A DNA stretch of 6,836 nucleotides, from positions 1-6,836 of the forward strand of contig JASLEQ010000229.1 in assembly GCA_030151135.1 (NCBI GenBank). The letters are read 5' to 3'. Positions 1 through 6,836 of the stretch are shown here, piece by piece (position 1 is the first letter of the stretch; each line of letters opens with the position of its first letter). The notes below the pieces were generated by a model. It did not search any database. It saw nothing but the letters and a program-made list of their open reading frames with translations, and had not been told where the DNA came from. The stretch is from Candidatus Sulfotelmatobacter sp. GTDB taxonomy: Bacteria; Acidobacteriota; Terriglobia; Terriglobales; SbA1. The position numbers were made by a program, and so were the translations under genes.

Positions 1-604
1 CGCTGAAATTATTTGACCGTCCCCGGCCACCGTTTACTGACACTGCGCCGGCATCGCTGCTGCCATAGAAAGTACCGCCGCTTGATCCGAGCTGGGACTG
101 CACACCGGGCTGCAACTGCAAGAACTGGTAAGTGTCGCGAGCATTCAGCGGCAGTTCGTTGACGGAGCGATTATTCACTACGGCTCCAAGCTGTGTGCTG
201 CTGGTCTCAACCAGCGGCGCTTCTGAAGTGACGTCTACCACTTCCTGAGCTCCGCCGAGTTGCATCGCCATATTCAGCGTGATCACCTGGTTCACATCCA
301 GGGCGATCCCGTGGCGCACCGCCTTCTTGAATCCAGTGAGATCGAAGGTAAGCGTATAAGTCCCGACGGGAAGTTCGGGAAAGACGTAGTCGCCGCTGTC
401 ATTGGTAAGGGCGTCATGGCTTACGCCGGTAGCGTCGTTGGTGGCTGTGACCTTAGCACTCGACAGAACCGCGCCAGAAGGATCGGCTACCCGCCCGAGA
501 ATTCTCCCACCTGTGCCCTGGGCAAACAACAACACAGAAGATGTCAGCAACGCAAGACCGACGACACTCAGACACAAGCTCGACCACCGCGCTCGCAACG
601 GCAA
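1..604 (-). CDS. TonB-dependent-receptor-like outer-membrane protein, N-terminal part (partial)
   Basis: The visible part is 201 codons; the gene continues beyond the left edge. Residues 1-28 look like a signal peptide: basic start (MPLRARW), a hydrophobic stretch at about 10-27 and a likely cut after LLFA, before Q29. Residues 33 to about 120 match a carboxypeptidase-regulatory-like beta-sandwich (GRVADPSGAV, ATGVS, DYVFPELPVGTYTL, GFKKAVRHGI). From about 125 the sequence turns into the start of a plug-like domain (APLVETSSTQLG, NELPLNARD, LQLQPGVQ, VSVNGGRG). In Acidobacteriota such proteins are large outer-membrane beta-barrels thought to import bulky substrates with TonB energy; the barrel is not visible here. 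I chose the TTG at 604-602 because GGAGG lies six bases upstream. The frame stays open further upstream and a GTG at 619-617 is possible, but it has no Shine-Dalgarno. The substrate cannot be told. The gene is divergent from the regulator at 797. Confidence 0.88.
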   Translation of the reverse strand, partial: MPLRARWSSLCLSVVGLALLTSSVLLFAQGTGGRILGRVADPSGAVLSSAKVTATNDATGVSHDALTNDSGDYVFPELPVGTYTLTFDLTGFKKAVRHGIALDVNQVITLNMAMQLGGAQEVVDVTSEAPLVETSSTQLGAVVNNRSVNELPLNARDTYQFLQLQPGVQSQLGSSGGTFYGSSDAGAVSVNGGRGRSNNFS

Positions 605-610
605 TTGGCA

Positions 611-615
611 CCTCC
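611..615 (-). promoter_or_regulatory. Ribosome binding site that decides the TTG start of the receptor gene
   Basis: On the minus strand GGAGG is followed by a six-base spacer and then TTG (604-602). No ATG in this frame is suitably placed, so this site is the main reason for the start chosen. Confidence 0.7.
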
Positions 616-657
616 ACACATCCGGGAAAAGTTTGGGATTGTTGGAAAACGAACCGC

Positions 658-685
658 TTGTATCCGGCGACAACCTTGCTATAAT
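658..685 (+). promoter_or_regulatory. Sigma70-like promoter for the regulator gene
   Basis: TTGTAT (658-663) and a perfect TATAAT (680-685) are separated by 16 bases. Transcription would begin near 692, giving a 5' leader of about 105 bases before the regulator's ATG at 797. The -10 box sits between the arms of the inverted repeat at 672-696. This is a consensus match only; no expression evidence is available. Confidence 0.6.
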
Positions 686-696
686 CCCGCAAGGTT
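672..696. promoter_or_regulatory. Perfect inverted repeat over the -10 box, candidate operator
   Basis: AACCTTGC (672-679) and GCAAGGTT (689-696) are exact reverse complements separated by nine bases, TATAATCCC. The spacer therefore contains the -10 box of the predicted promoter. A dimeric repressor bound here would block polymerase. MerR-type regulators also bind dyads lying within promoters, although usually in the stretch between -35 and -10. The site lies between two divergent genes, so it could affect both. That the gene at 797 encodes the binding protein is an inference from proximity. Confidence 0.5.
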
Positions 697-771
697 AGTG
701 AACAGGTACCTGCACTGTCAAGGACAAAAAACAGCTGCGTCCGATTACCCGGCCAGCGATTTAGGGGTAAG

Positions 772-804
772 ATGTCGCGCGATCCGTTAAGCCCGCATGC
801 CTGA
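772..804 (+). other. Possible short upstream ORF overlapping the regulator start
   Basis: ATG at 772 opens a ten-codon frame (MSRDPLSPHA) ending in TGA at 802-804, eight bases into the regulator gene in another frame. AGGGG lies four bases before this ATG, whereas the regulator's own ATG at 797 has no Shine-Dalgarno in range. Ribosomes finishing the short frame could re-start at 797. It may equally be chance. Confidence 0.25.
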
Positions 805-1585
805 ACCTTACTTGAAAATTGGAGATGTCGCCCGGCAAATCGGAGTTTCTCCCTCCGTCATTCGCTCGTGGGAGAGCCTCGGCTTGGCCCGTCCCCGGCG
901 CACCGAAAGCAAGTACCGTCTTTACAGTGCGGAAGACGTAAAGCTGTTGAAGCGGGCGCGCTTTCTCCGCAAGGTTCGCGGACTGAACGCCCCGGCGATT
1001 GTGCAGTTGCTGAAGCGCGAGGGCAAACTAAAGCCGCCGGTCGATGGCAGTGCCGGAGCGATCGGTGCGCACTTGCGGAAACTCCGCGCCCAACGTCGTC
1101 TTTCACTAGCGCAGGTCGCCGAAGCCGTGGACATTTCTGTCGGTTTCCTCAGCGCGCTCGAGCGCTCACAGATGAGTGGATCAGTCGGCACTCTGAGCAA
1201 GCTGGCGCGTTTCTATAAGACGAATATCCTTGATTTCTTCAACCCGGGGGGCGCCAGCGGGCGTCTCGTCCGCCCCGCGGAGCGCAAGGTGCTTGAGGCC
1301 GGCGCGGGAGTTCGACTGGAACTGCTGGCTTGGGGCAATGCGGTGATGGAGCCGCATCTGTTTCGCATTGCGCCGAACGCCGGAAGCGGCGACCCGTACA
1401 CCCATGAAGGAGAAGAGTTTATCTACATTTTGAGCGGCGACTTGGAAATCACGCTGGACGGCGAGCAATATCGACTAAAGCCGGGCGACAGCTTCTATTT
1501 CGAAAGCGCAACGCCCCATCGATGGAAGAATCCGGGGCGCAAGGAAACGGTCGTGCTCTGGGTAAACACGCCGCCAACGTTCTAA
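797..1585 (+). CDS. Transcriptional regulator with MerR-type HTH, XRE-type HTH and cupin domain
   Basis: This 262-residue cytoplasmic DNA-binding protein has three recognisable parts. Residues about 5-73 are a MerR-type winged helix-turn-helix (YLKIGDVARQIGVSPSVIRSWE, then the SKYRLYSAEDV wing). Residues about 91-147 are an XRE/HTH_3 domain (LRKLRAQRRLSLAQVAEAVDIS, then FLSALERS and LSKLARFY). Residues about 185-257 are a cupin_2 barrel with H203, E206 and E207 in the first motif (THEGEEFIYILSG) and PGDS plus PH241 in the second. The XRE-plus-cupin layout is that of PuuR-like regulators, where the cupin is thought to sense a small molecule; the extra N-terminal MerR domain is the unusual part. 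It lies directly before a polyamine-type importer on the same strand, so control of that operon is the natural inference. No Shine-Dalgarno precedes the ATG, but the start fits because the MerR domain begins at residue 5. The effector and operator are unproven. Confidence 0.9.
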   Translation: MPEPYLKIGDVARQIGVSPSVIRSWESLGLARPRRTESKYRLYSAEDVKLLKRARFLRKVRGLNAPAIVQLLKREGKLKPPVDGSAGAIGAHLRKLRAQRRLSLAQVAEAVDISVGFLSALERSQMSGSVGTLSKLARFYKTNILDFFNPGGASGRLVRPAERKVLEAGAGVRLELLAWGNAVMEPHLFRIAPNAGSGDPYTHEGEEFIYILSGDLEITLDGEQYRLKPGDSFYFESATPHRWKNPGRKETVVLWVNTPPTF

Positions 1586-1713
1586 GGCTTTTGCAGCCGA
1601 CCCTGGGAACGCAGCTTCACGAGCGTATTGCAGGGAGTGCATGGTCAAGCCGAGTTTCGTTCGTCTCATGATAATGGCTTCAGCCGCGCCGAAAAGGGTA
1701 CTAGATCTGCTCC

Positions 1714-1718
1714 GGAGG
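1714..1718 (+). promoter_or_regulatory. Ribosome binding site of the binding-protein gene
   Basis: GGAGG with a five-base spacer precedes ATG at 1724. It fixes that start over a TTG at 1628 in the same frame, which would put 32 polar residues ahead of the lipoprotein signal peptide. Confidence 0.8.
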
Positions 1719-1723
1719 AAGAA

Positions 1724-2791
1724 ATGAACCGGCATCGCGCGTTACGTCTTCTGCCCTTGCTGTTCGCACTTTTACTGTTGGTTTCGTGCTCGAAGAGAAC
1801 TCCGACGCTGAACCTTCTGGTATGGGAGGGCTACGCCGATCCTTCTTTCGTGAATGCTTTTGAAGAAGCGAATCGCTGCAAAGTCTCCGCGTCTTACATG
1901 GGATCGAGTGACGAGTTGATGGCGAAATTGCGCGGAGGAAGCGCCGGCAATTATGACGTCATCTCTCCTTCGAGCGATGTGGCCGGCGCCATCGCAACCT
2001 CCGGTCTCGCCGCTCCTCTCGACCTGTCGAAGCTTCCCAGTTACCAGCAACTGTCTCCACAACTCGCTTCGCTTCCCCTGGCCCGCGCCAATGGACAGGT
2101 TTACGGTGTTCCGTTCATGTGGGGTCCCGATCCCATCATCTACGACACAACGGCGTTCGCCCAGCCGCCCGATTCCTGGAACGTGATGTGGGACCCGAAA
2201 TACAAAGGTAAGGTGTCGGTTTGGGACGACCTCTCGACGGTGTACATGGCCGCACAGGTTCTGGGCTACGACAAGCCCGACCCGTCACAGCTATACAACT
2301 TAAGCGATCAGCAACTCGACGCCGTAAAGAAGAAGTTGCTCGAACTCAAACCCAACGTTCGCAAAATGTGGTCCACCGGGGGAGAACTTACAAATCTATT
2401 TCAGAGCCACGAAATCGTAATCGCCATGGGCTGGCCGCTCAACACTGCCGATTTGAAGAAGTCCGGATTTCCTGTGGGCGAAACCATTCCCAAGGAAAAC
2501 ACTACCGGCTGGATCGATCACTTAATGATCACCGCAGGAAGCGAAAACAAAGAGCTAGCGCAGAAATTTCTGGAATACATGATCGAGGCGAAAACGCAAA
2601 AACTGGTCACGGATAAAACCCATTATGTCCCGGCAAACCCGCACGCGGCCCAGTTCATGACGCCCGATGAGGTAACGACGCTCCATCTCGATGATGTGGA
2701 CAACTACCAGAAGCACATTTATTTCTGGCAAAACGTGCCGCGCCGCGCGAAATACACCGAGATTTGGAACGAGGTAAAAGCCGCGCAGTAA
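1724..2791 (+). CDS. potD: Polyamine-type ABC transporter substrate-binding lipoprotein (PotD family)
   Basis: This 355-residue protein is exported and lipid-anchored. It has a basic start (MNRHRALR), a hydrophobic core at 9-20 and a lipobox LVSC with the lipidated cysteine at C22. The rest follows the PotD/PotF fold: LNLLVWEGYADPSF at the N-terminus, YDVISPSSD near 77-85, YGVPFMWGPDPIIYD near 127-141, W237, the GWIDHL block (W263, D265) and YFWQNVP near the end (W335, Q336). By my recalled alignment to E. coli PotD, W34, Y37, W229, W255, D257 and Q327 of the spermidine pocket have counterparts here. Two do not: the Y85 region reads PSSD, and the DDAREV block reads DDLSTV, so the acidic E171 position is threonine. 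A cationic amine ligand is therefore likely, but spermidine itself is not assured. It is the first gene of the importer, 138 bases after the regulator and 54 before the ATPase. The symbol indicates family, not proven substrate. Confidence 0.9.
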   Translation: MNRHRALRLLPLLFALLLLVSCSKRTPTLNLLVWEGYADPSFVNAFEEANRCKVSASYMGSSDELMAKLRGGSAGNYDVISPSSDVAGAIATSGLAAPLDLSKLPSYQQLSPQLASLPLARANGQVYGVPFMWGPDPIIYDTTAFAQPPDSWNVMWDPKYKGKVSVWDDLSTVYMAAQVLGYDKPDPSQLYNLSDQQLDAVKKKLLELKPNVRKMWSTGGELTNLFQSHEIVIAMGWPLNTADLKKSGFPVGETIPKENTTGWIDHLMITAGSENKELAQKFLEYMIEAKTQKLVTDKTHYVPANPHAAQFMTPDEVTTLHLDDVDNYQKHIYFWQNVPRRAKYTEIWNEVKAAQ

Positions 2792-2845
2792 GAAGTAGCC
2801 GCGTACCGGAGAAAGTGAACTCTGCGGATCTCGGAATGAAATCGA

Positions 2846-3940
2846 ATGTCCTCGCTTAACGCCATATCTGACGTCGGGTTATTAAACGACCACACGGCTG
2901 TCAAAATCCTGCTTTCAATCCGCAAAATCGCCAAGACTTTCGGCACAAACGTCGTTCTCCGTGACGTCTCCCTCGAAATTGCGCAAGGTGAGTTCCTCAC
3001 CATCCTTGGCGAGAGCGGCTCCGGGAAAACGACTCTTTTGCGTATCATCGCGGGATTTGAAACCGCGACCTCCGGCGAACTCTGGATGTCCAGCGAACGA
3101 CTGGACCAGCACCCGCCCTACCGGCGCAAAGTGAATACCGTCTTTCAAAGTTATGCGCTCTTCCCGCACCTTACCGTCGAAGAAAATGTTGCCTACGGAT
3201 TGAGGGTTTCCGGGCGTCCAGACTCTGAGATCAAACTGCGCGTCGCGGAAGCCCTCGACAAGGTAAAGATGACAGCGCACGCAAGAAAGAAGCCGTCGAA
3301 AATCAGCGGCGGACAGCAGCAGCGCGTCGCCCTGGCGCGCGCCCTGGTCAATCGTCCACAACTACTGCTACTCGATGAACCGCTCTCCGCGCTCGATGCC
3401 AATCTGCGCCGTCAAATGCAGGTCGAATTGAAATCGCTGCAGCGGGAAGTAGGCATCGCTTTCGTGTTTGTCACCCACGACCAGGAAGAAGCCATGGTCA
3501 TGTCCGATCGTATCGCGTTGCTGCGCTCGGGAGAACTGGAGCAGGTCGCATCTCCGAGGGAAATCTACAATCGACCCGCAACAGCGTACGCCGCCCAGTT
3601 CATTGGACATACCAATTTATTAAAAGCGGAGGTGCTCCAGGGAATCGCACAATGCGGCTCACTTTCATGGAGGACTCACCTTCCCGACGGCCCAGCTCTG
3701 TTTTCACTTCGTCCTGAACAAGTGCGTCTTAGCAGCGCGGTGCCGGGGGCGGTCCGCGCGGCAGGCAAAGTTCTCACGCAAGCCTTCCACGGCGCGACTG
3801 ATCTGATTCGAGTTGAGTGCGCCGACGGCCTCGTGTTAACCCTGCGCACCGCAAGCGGCGGAATCAAAGAGCAGCATGTAGACCTCGAATTCTCCCCCGC
3901 CGACGCCATCCCCGTTCGCGAGTCTCCAGAAAGAAACTAA
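2846..3940 (+). CDS. potA: Polyamine-type ABC transporter ATP-binding protein (PotA family)
   Basis: This 364-residue cytoplasmic ATPase drives the importer. All nucleotide-binding motifs are intact: Walker A GESGSGKT (55-62), Q-loop Q101 (FQSYALFPH), signature SGGQQQR (154-160), Walker B LLLLDEP (173-179), D-loop SALD and switch histidine H211 (VTHDQEEA). After about residue 245 comes the accessory region: FIGHTNLL is typical of the PotA/FbpC/CysA-type ATPases, and a TOBE_2-like domain follows at about 285-355 (FSLRPEQV). Length is close to the usual 350-380. The ATG at 2846 has only a weak Shine-Dalgarno (GGA about ten bases upstream) and gives about 20 residues before the conserved start ILLSIRKIAKTFG, but no better start exists. 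Its stop codon TAA shares its last base with the ATG of the next gene, so translation of the permease is probably coupled. Confidence 0.93.
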   Translation: MSSLNAISDVGLLNDHTAVKILLSIRKIAKTFGTNVVLRDVSLEIAQGEFLTILGESGSGKTTLLRIIAGFETATSGELWMSSERLDQHPPYRRKVNTVFQSYALFPHLTVEENVAYGLRVSGRPDSEIKLRVAEALDKVKMTAHARKKPSKISGGQQQRVALARALVNRPQLLLLDEPLSALDANLRRQMQVELKSLQREVGIAFVFVTHDQEEAMVMSDRIALLRSGELEQVASPREIYNRPATAYAAQFIGHTNLLKAEVLQGIAQCGSLSWRTHLPDGPALFSLRPEQVRLSSAVPGAVRAAGKVLTQAFHGATDLIRVECADGLVLTLRTASGGIKEQHVDLEFSPADAIPVRESPERN

Positions 3941-4788
3941 TGTTCTCCCGCGCCTACCGCACGATCGTGACCGTCCCGCCGCTAGCTTGGGTGGCCGTGT
4001 TCCTACTCGTGCCCTACGGGCTGATGTTCTGCTACAGCTTCTGGTCCGTTTCACCCGCGCAGACGATCATCCACTCGTGGAATTTCGCGAACTATCGGGA
4101 ACTCCTCGAAAAGCCGGTTTACTGGCAAACACTTCTGCGGTCCATGTGGATCGCTGCGCGCGTCATGATCTTCTCTCTTCTGCTCGGATACCCGCTCGCG
4201 TACTTCCTGTCTTTTTACGGCGGCAAACGGAAAGACCTGCTGTACCAAATGGTCATCGTTCCACTTTGGGTCAGTTATCTCGTTCGGGCCTACGCCTGGA
4301 AAACCATTCTCGGCTCCGATGGTGTGCTGAACACTTTGCTGCAATATGTACATTTGACGAAACATCCACTCGAATTCCTGCTCTACAGTCCCTTCGCGGT
4401 GGTTCTCACGCTCACGCATATCTACACGCCGTTCACGATCCTGCCGATCTATGCTGCGCTGGAACACATCCCGCGTAATCTCGTGGAAGCGTCGCACGAC
4501 CTTGGAGCCGGTCCAGGGCAGACGTTCTGGAAAGTGATTTTCCCTCTTTCGATCCCTGGCGTTGTTGCTGGAGCCACGTTTGCCTTTGTTCTGAGCCTGG
4601 GCGACTTCCTTGCACCTTTGTTATTAGGAGGTCCCAACGGCATCATGATCTCCAACATCGTCGTAAGCCTGTTCGGTGCCGCCTATAACTGGCCGCTCGG
4701 AGCGGCGATCTCGTTGGGAATGCTTGTGATCGTCGTCAGTTTGCTATTCGTCTCCGAGCGCTTGGAAAAGAAATGGAGTTTTTCGTGA
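3940..4788 (+). CDS. potB: Polyamine-type ABC transporter permease 1 (PotB family)
   Basis: This 282-residue inner-membrane permease has about six membrane segments, near 13-33, 70-92, 103-122, 150-172, 206-228 and 253-272. The EAA loop that docks onto the ATPase is clear at 183-207 (EASHDLGAGPGQTFWKVIFP, then LSIPG). The N-terminal PPLAWVAVFLLVPYG and the GDFLAPLLLGG block match PotB/PotH-type permeases. The frame is open upstream to 3817, but that extension is arginine-rich and out of frame with the end of the ATPase gene. The ATG at 3940 overlaps the ATPase stop in a TAATG junction and gives the normal N-terminus. There is no clear Shine-Dalgarno, which fits translational coupling. With the next permease it would form the heterodimeric channel. 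Confidence 0.92.
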   Translation: MFSRAYRTIVTVPPLAWVAVFLLVPYGLMFCYSFWSVSPAQTIIHSWNFANYRELLEKPVYWQTLLRSMWIAARVMIFSLLLGYPLAYFLSFYGGKRKDLLYQMVIVPLWVSYLVRAYAWKTILGSDGVLNTLLQYVHLTKHPLEFLLYSPFAVVLTLTHIYTPFTILPIYAALEHIPRNLVEASHDLGAGPGQTFWKVIFPLSIPGVVAGATFAFVLSLGDFLAPLLLGGPNGIMISNIVVSLFGAAYNWPLGAAISLGMLVIVVSLLFVSERLEKKWSFS

Positions 4789-5627
4789 GCGAACATGCAG
4801 GTAGTCCCGTTCGTTCTCAATGGCTCTCGTTTCACGCCCTCGCTGTCTTCGCCTTCCTCTATCTTCCGATTGCCGTCCTAATCCTCTATTCTTTCAACGG
4901 CAAAGGCGTCGGTGGATTCCCGCCGCGCGACCTCACCTTCGACTGGTACCGCACGCTCTTCCACGACGGAGCGATCTGGGACTCAGTGCTCGACAGCTTC
5001 GAAGTTGCTGTCGCTGCCATGGCGATCGCGCTCGCATTCGGAATTCCAGCCGCACTAGCGCTCGACCGCGCGAACTTCCCCGGTAAAGCTCTCTTTCGCC
5101 GACTAGTACTCTTGCCACTGATCTTGCCGGGAATCATCACCGGACTCTCGCTCCTGATGCTTTTCAACCTTTCTGGTACGAAGCTCAGCCTGATGACAAT
5201 CGTCCTCGGCCACGGCACTGCATTAATCTCAGTCGCGACAACAGAAGTGTTCGCGGGCCTGCAAAAACTCGATCGCTCCCAGGAAGAAGCCTCGCTCGAT
5301 CTCGGCGCGAACTACTGGCAAACATTCTGGCGAGTCACGATCCCGAACCTGAAACTGTCGATCATTGGCGCGGCCCTGCTGATCTTCACTCTGTCCATGG
5401 ACGAGATCGCCGTCAGTTTCTTCCTGATCGGCCGCGATAACACACTCCCACTCGAAATCTGGGGACGCCTCCGCCGAGGCATCACCCCCGAAATCAACGC
5501 GATCTCCACTATCATCTTCTTGTTCTCGCTGGTGACGATCATCGTCTGGTATCGCCTCCGCGTCAGGGCGGAAGGCAGCGCAGAAGTAGGCGCAGGACTG
5601 ATCGAAAGCAGCGCTGCAGATCAGTAA
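4773..5627 (+). CDS. potC: Polyamine-type ABC transporter permease 2 (PotC family)
   Basis: This second inner-membrane permease is 284 residues from the ATG chosen. It has about six membrane segments, near 22-41, 75-97, 108-131, 140-160, 193-219 and 243-262. Its EAA loop lies at 171-191 ([21 protein letters not shown]) and is followed by the [14 protein letters not shown] block typical of PotC/PotI. Two starts are credible. ATG at 4773 has GGA six bases upstream and overlaps the previous gene by 16 bases. GTG at 4785 forms a GTGA stop-start overlap with the potB-like stop and has GGAG (4775-4778) six bases upstream. The choice changes only four N-terminal residues. This is the last gene of the importer; 98 bases separate it from typA. 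Confidence 0.92.
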   Translation: MEFFVSEHAGSPVRSQWLSFHALAVFAFLYLPIAVLILYSFNGKGVGGFPPRDLTFDWYRTLFHDGAIWDSVLDSFEVAVAAMAIALAFGIPAALALDRANFPGKALFRRLVLLPLILPGIITGLSLLMLFNLSGTKLSLMTIVLGHGTALISVATTEVFAGLQKLDRSQEEASLDLGANYWQTFWRVTIPNLKLSIIGAALLIFTLSMDEIAVSFFLIGRDNTLPLEIWGRLRRGITPEINAISTIIFLFSLVTIIVWYRLRVRAEGSAEVGAGLIESSAADQ

Positions 5628-5725
5628 GCGAAGTTTGCTTCGTGAAGCTTCATGTTCGTCGCGTCAAGGGTTTATCGCGCGAAACTCGCGTGCTTTGTGC
5701 CTCGCATAATAGAATCAATACGTAC

Positions 5726-6836
<1,111 letters not shown>

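Noticed and set aside
260..790. Plus-strand open frame of 176 codons opposite the receptor gene
   Set aside because: The translation is low in hydrophobic pattern and rich in Arg, Gln and Pro. The opposite strand encodes a clear receptor domain and signal peptide.
1586..1723. Promoter for the importer between the regulator and the binding-protein gene
   Set aside because: GATAAT at 1670-1675 resembles a -10 box, but no matching -35 lies at the right distance. No palindrome like that at 672-696 was found.
1628..1723. N-terminal extension of the binding protein from TTG 1628
   Set aside because: It would put 32 polar residues before the lipoprotein signal peptide; ATG 1724 has a strong ribosome binding site.
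2836..2859. Seven-codon frame (MKSNVLA) overlapping the ATPase start
   Set aside because: No ribosome binding site and too short to support.
3817..3939. N-terminal extension of permease 1
   Set aside because: It is arginine-rich, overlaps the ATPase gene in another frame, and the ATG at 3940 gives the family's usual N-terminus.
5629..5652. Stem-loop CGAAG-TTTG-CTTCG followed by the palindrome TGAAGCTTCA, just after the last importer gene
   Set aside because: Stem of only five pairs and no following T-run, so I do not call it a rho-independent terminator.

Overview
The window reads as a chromosomal segment of an Acidobacteriota-type bacterium. The main pointer is the gene at the left edge. 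It encodes the start of a TonB-dependent-receptor-like outer-membrane protein with an N-terminal carboxypeptidase-regulatory-like domain, in the style expanded in Acidobacteriota (GRVADPSGAV, VGTYTL and ELPLNARD blocks). This taxonomic call is an inference from sequence style; no rRNA or other marker is present.

Layout. (1) Complement of 1-604: N-terminal part of the receptor, running off the left edge, with a signal peptide and a strong Shine-Dalgarno before a TTG start. (2) 605-796: divergent intergenic region with a good sigma70-like promoter facing right. Its -10 box lies exactly between the arms of a perfect 8-bp inverted repeat. (3) 797-1585: a regulator with two different helix-turn-helix domains (MerR-type, then XRE-type) followed by a cupin sensor domain. 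(4) 1724-5627: a complete polyamine-type ABC importer in the order binding lipoprotein (potD-like), ATPase (potA-like), permease 1 (potB-like), permease 2 (potC-like). (5) From 5726 to the right edge: the first 370 codons of the ribosome-associated GTPase TypA/BipA, which lacks a stop in the window.

How the parts fit. The lipoprotein captures a cationic ligand in the periplasm, the two permeases form the membrane channel, and the ATPase powers uptake. potA-potB overlap by one base and potB-potC by up to 16, so these genes are very likely co-transcribed and translationally coupled. The XRE-cupin half of the regulator resembles PuuR-type polyamine regulators, so it is the obvious candidate to control the importer and possibly itself through the inverted repeat. 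That link is inferred from position and domain content. The ligand pocket keeps most, but not all, positions remembered for E. coli PotD, so the exact substrate is open.

I see no mobile element, CRISPR array, RNA gene or convincing rho-independent terminator. The window is mostly ordinary. Its most interesting parts are the double-HTH cupin regulator and the palindrome on its promoter. I do not see good evidence for a wholly new system.
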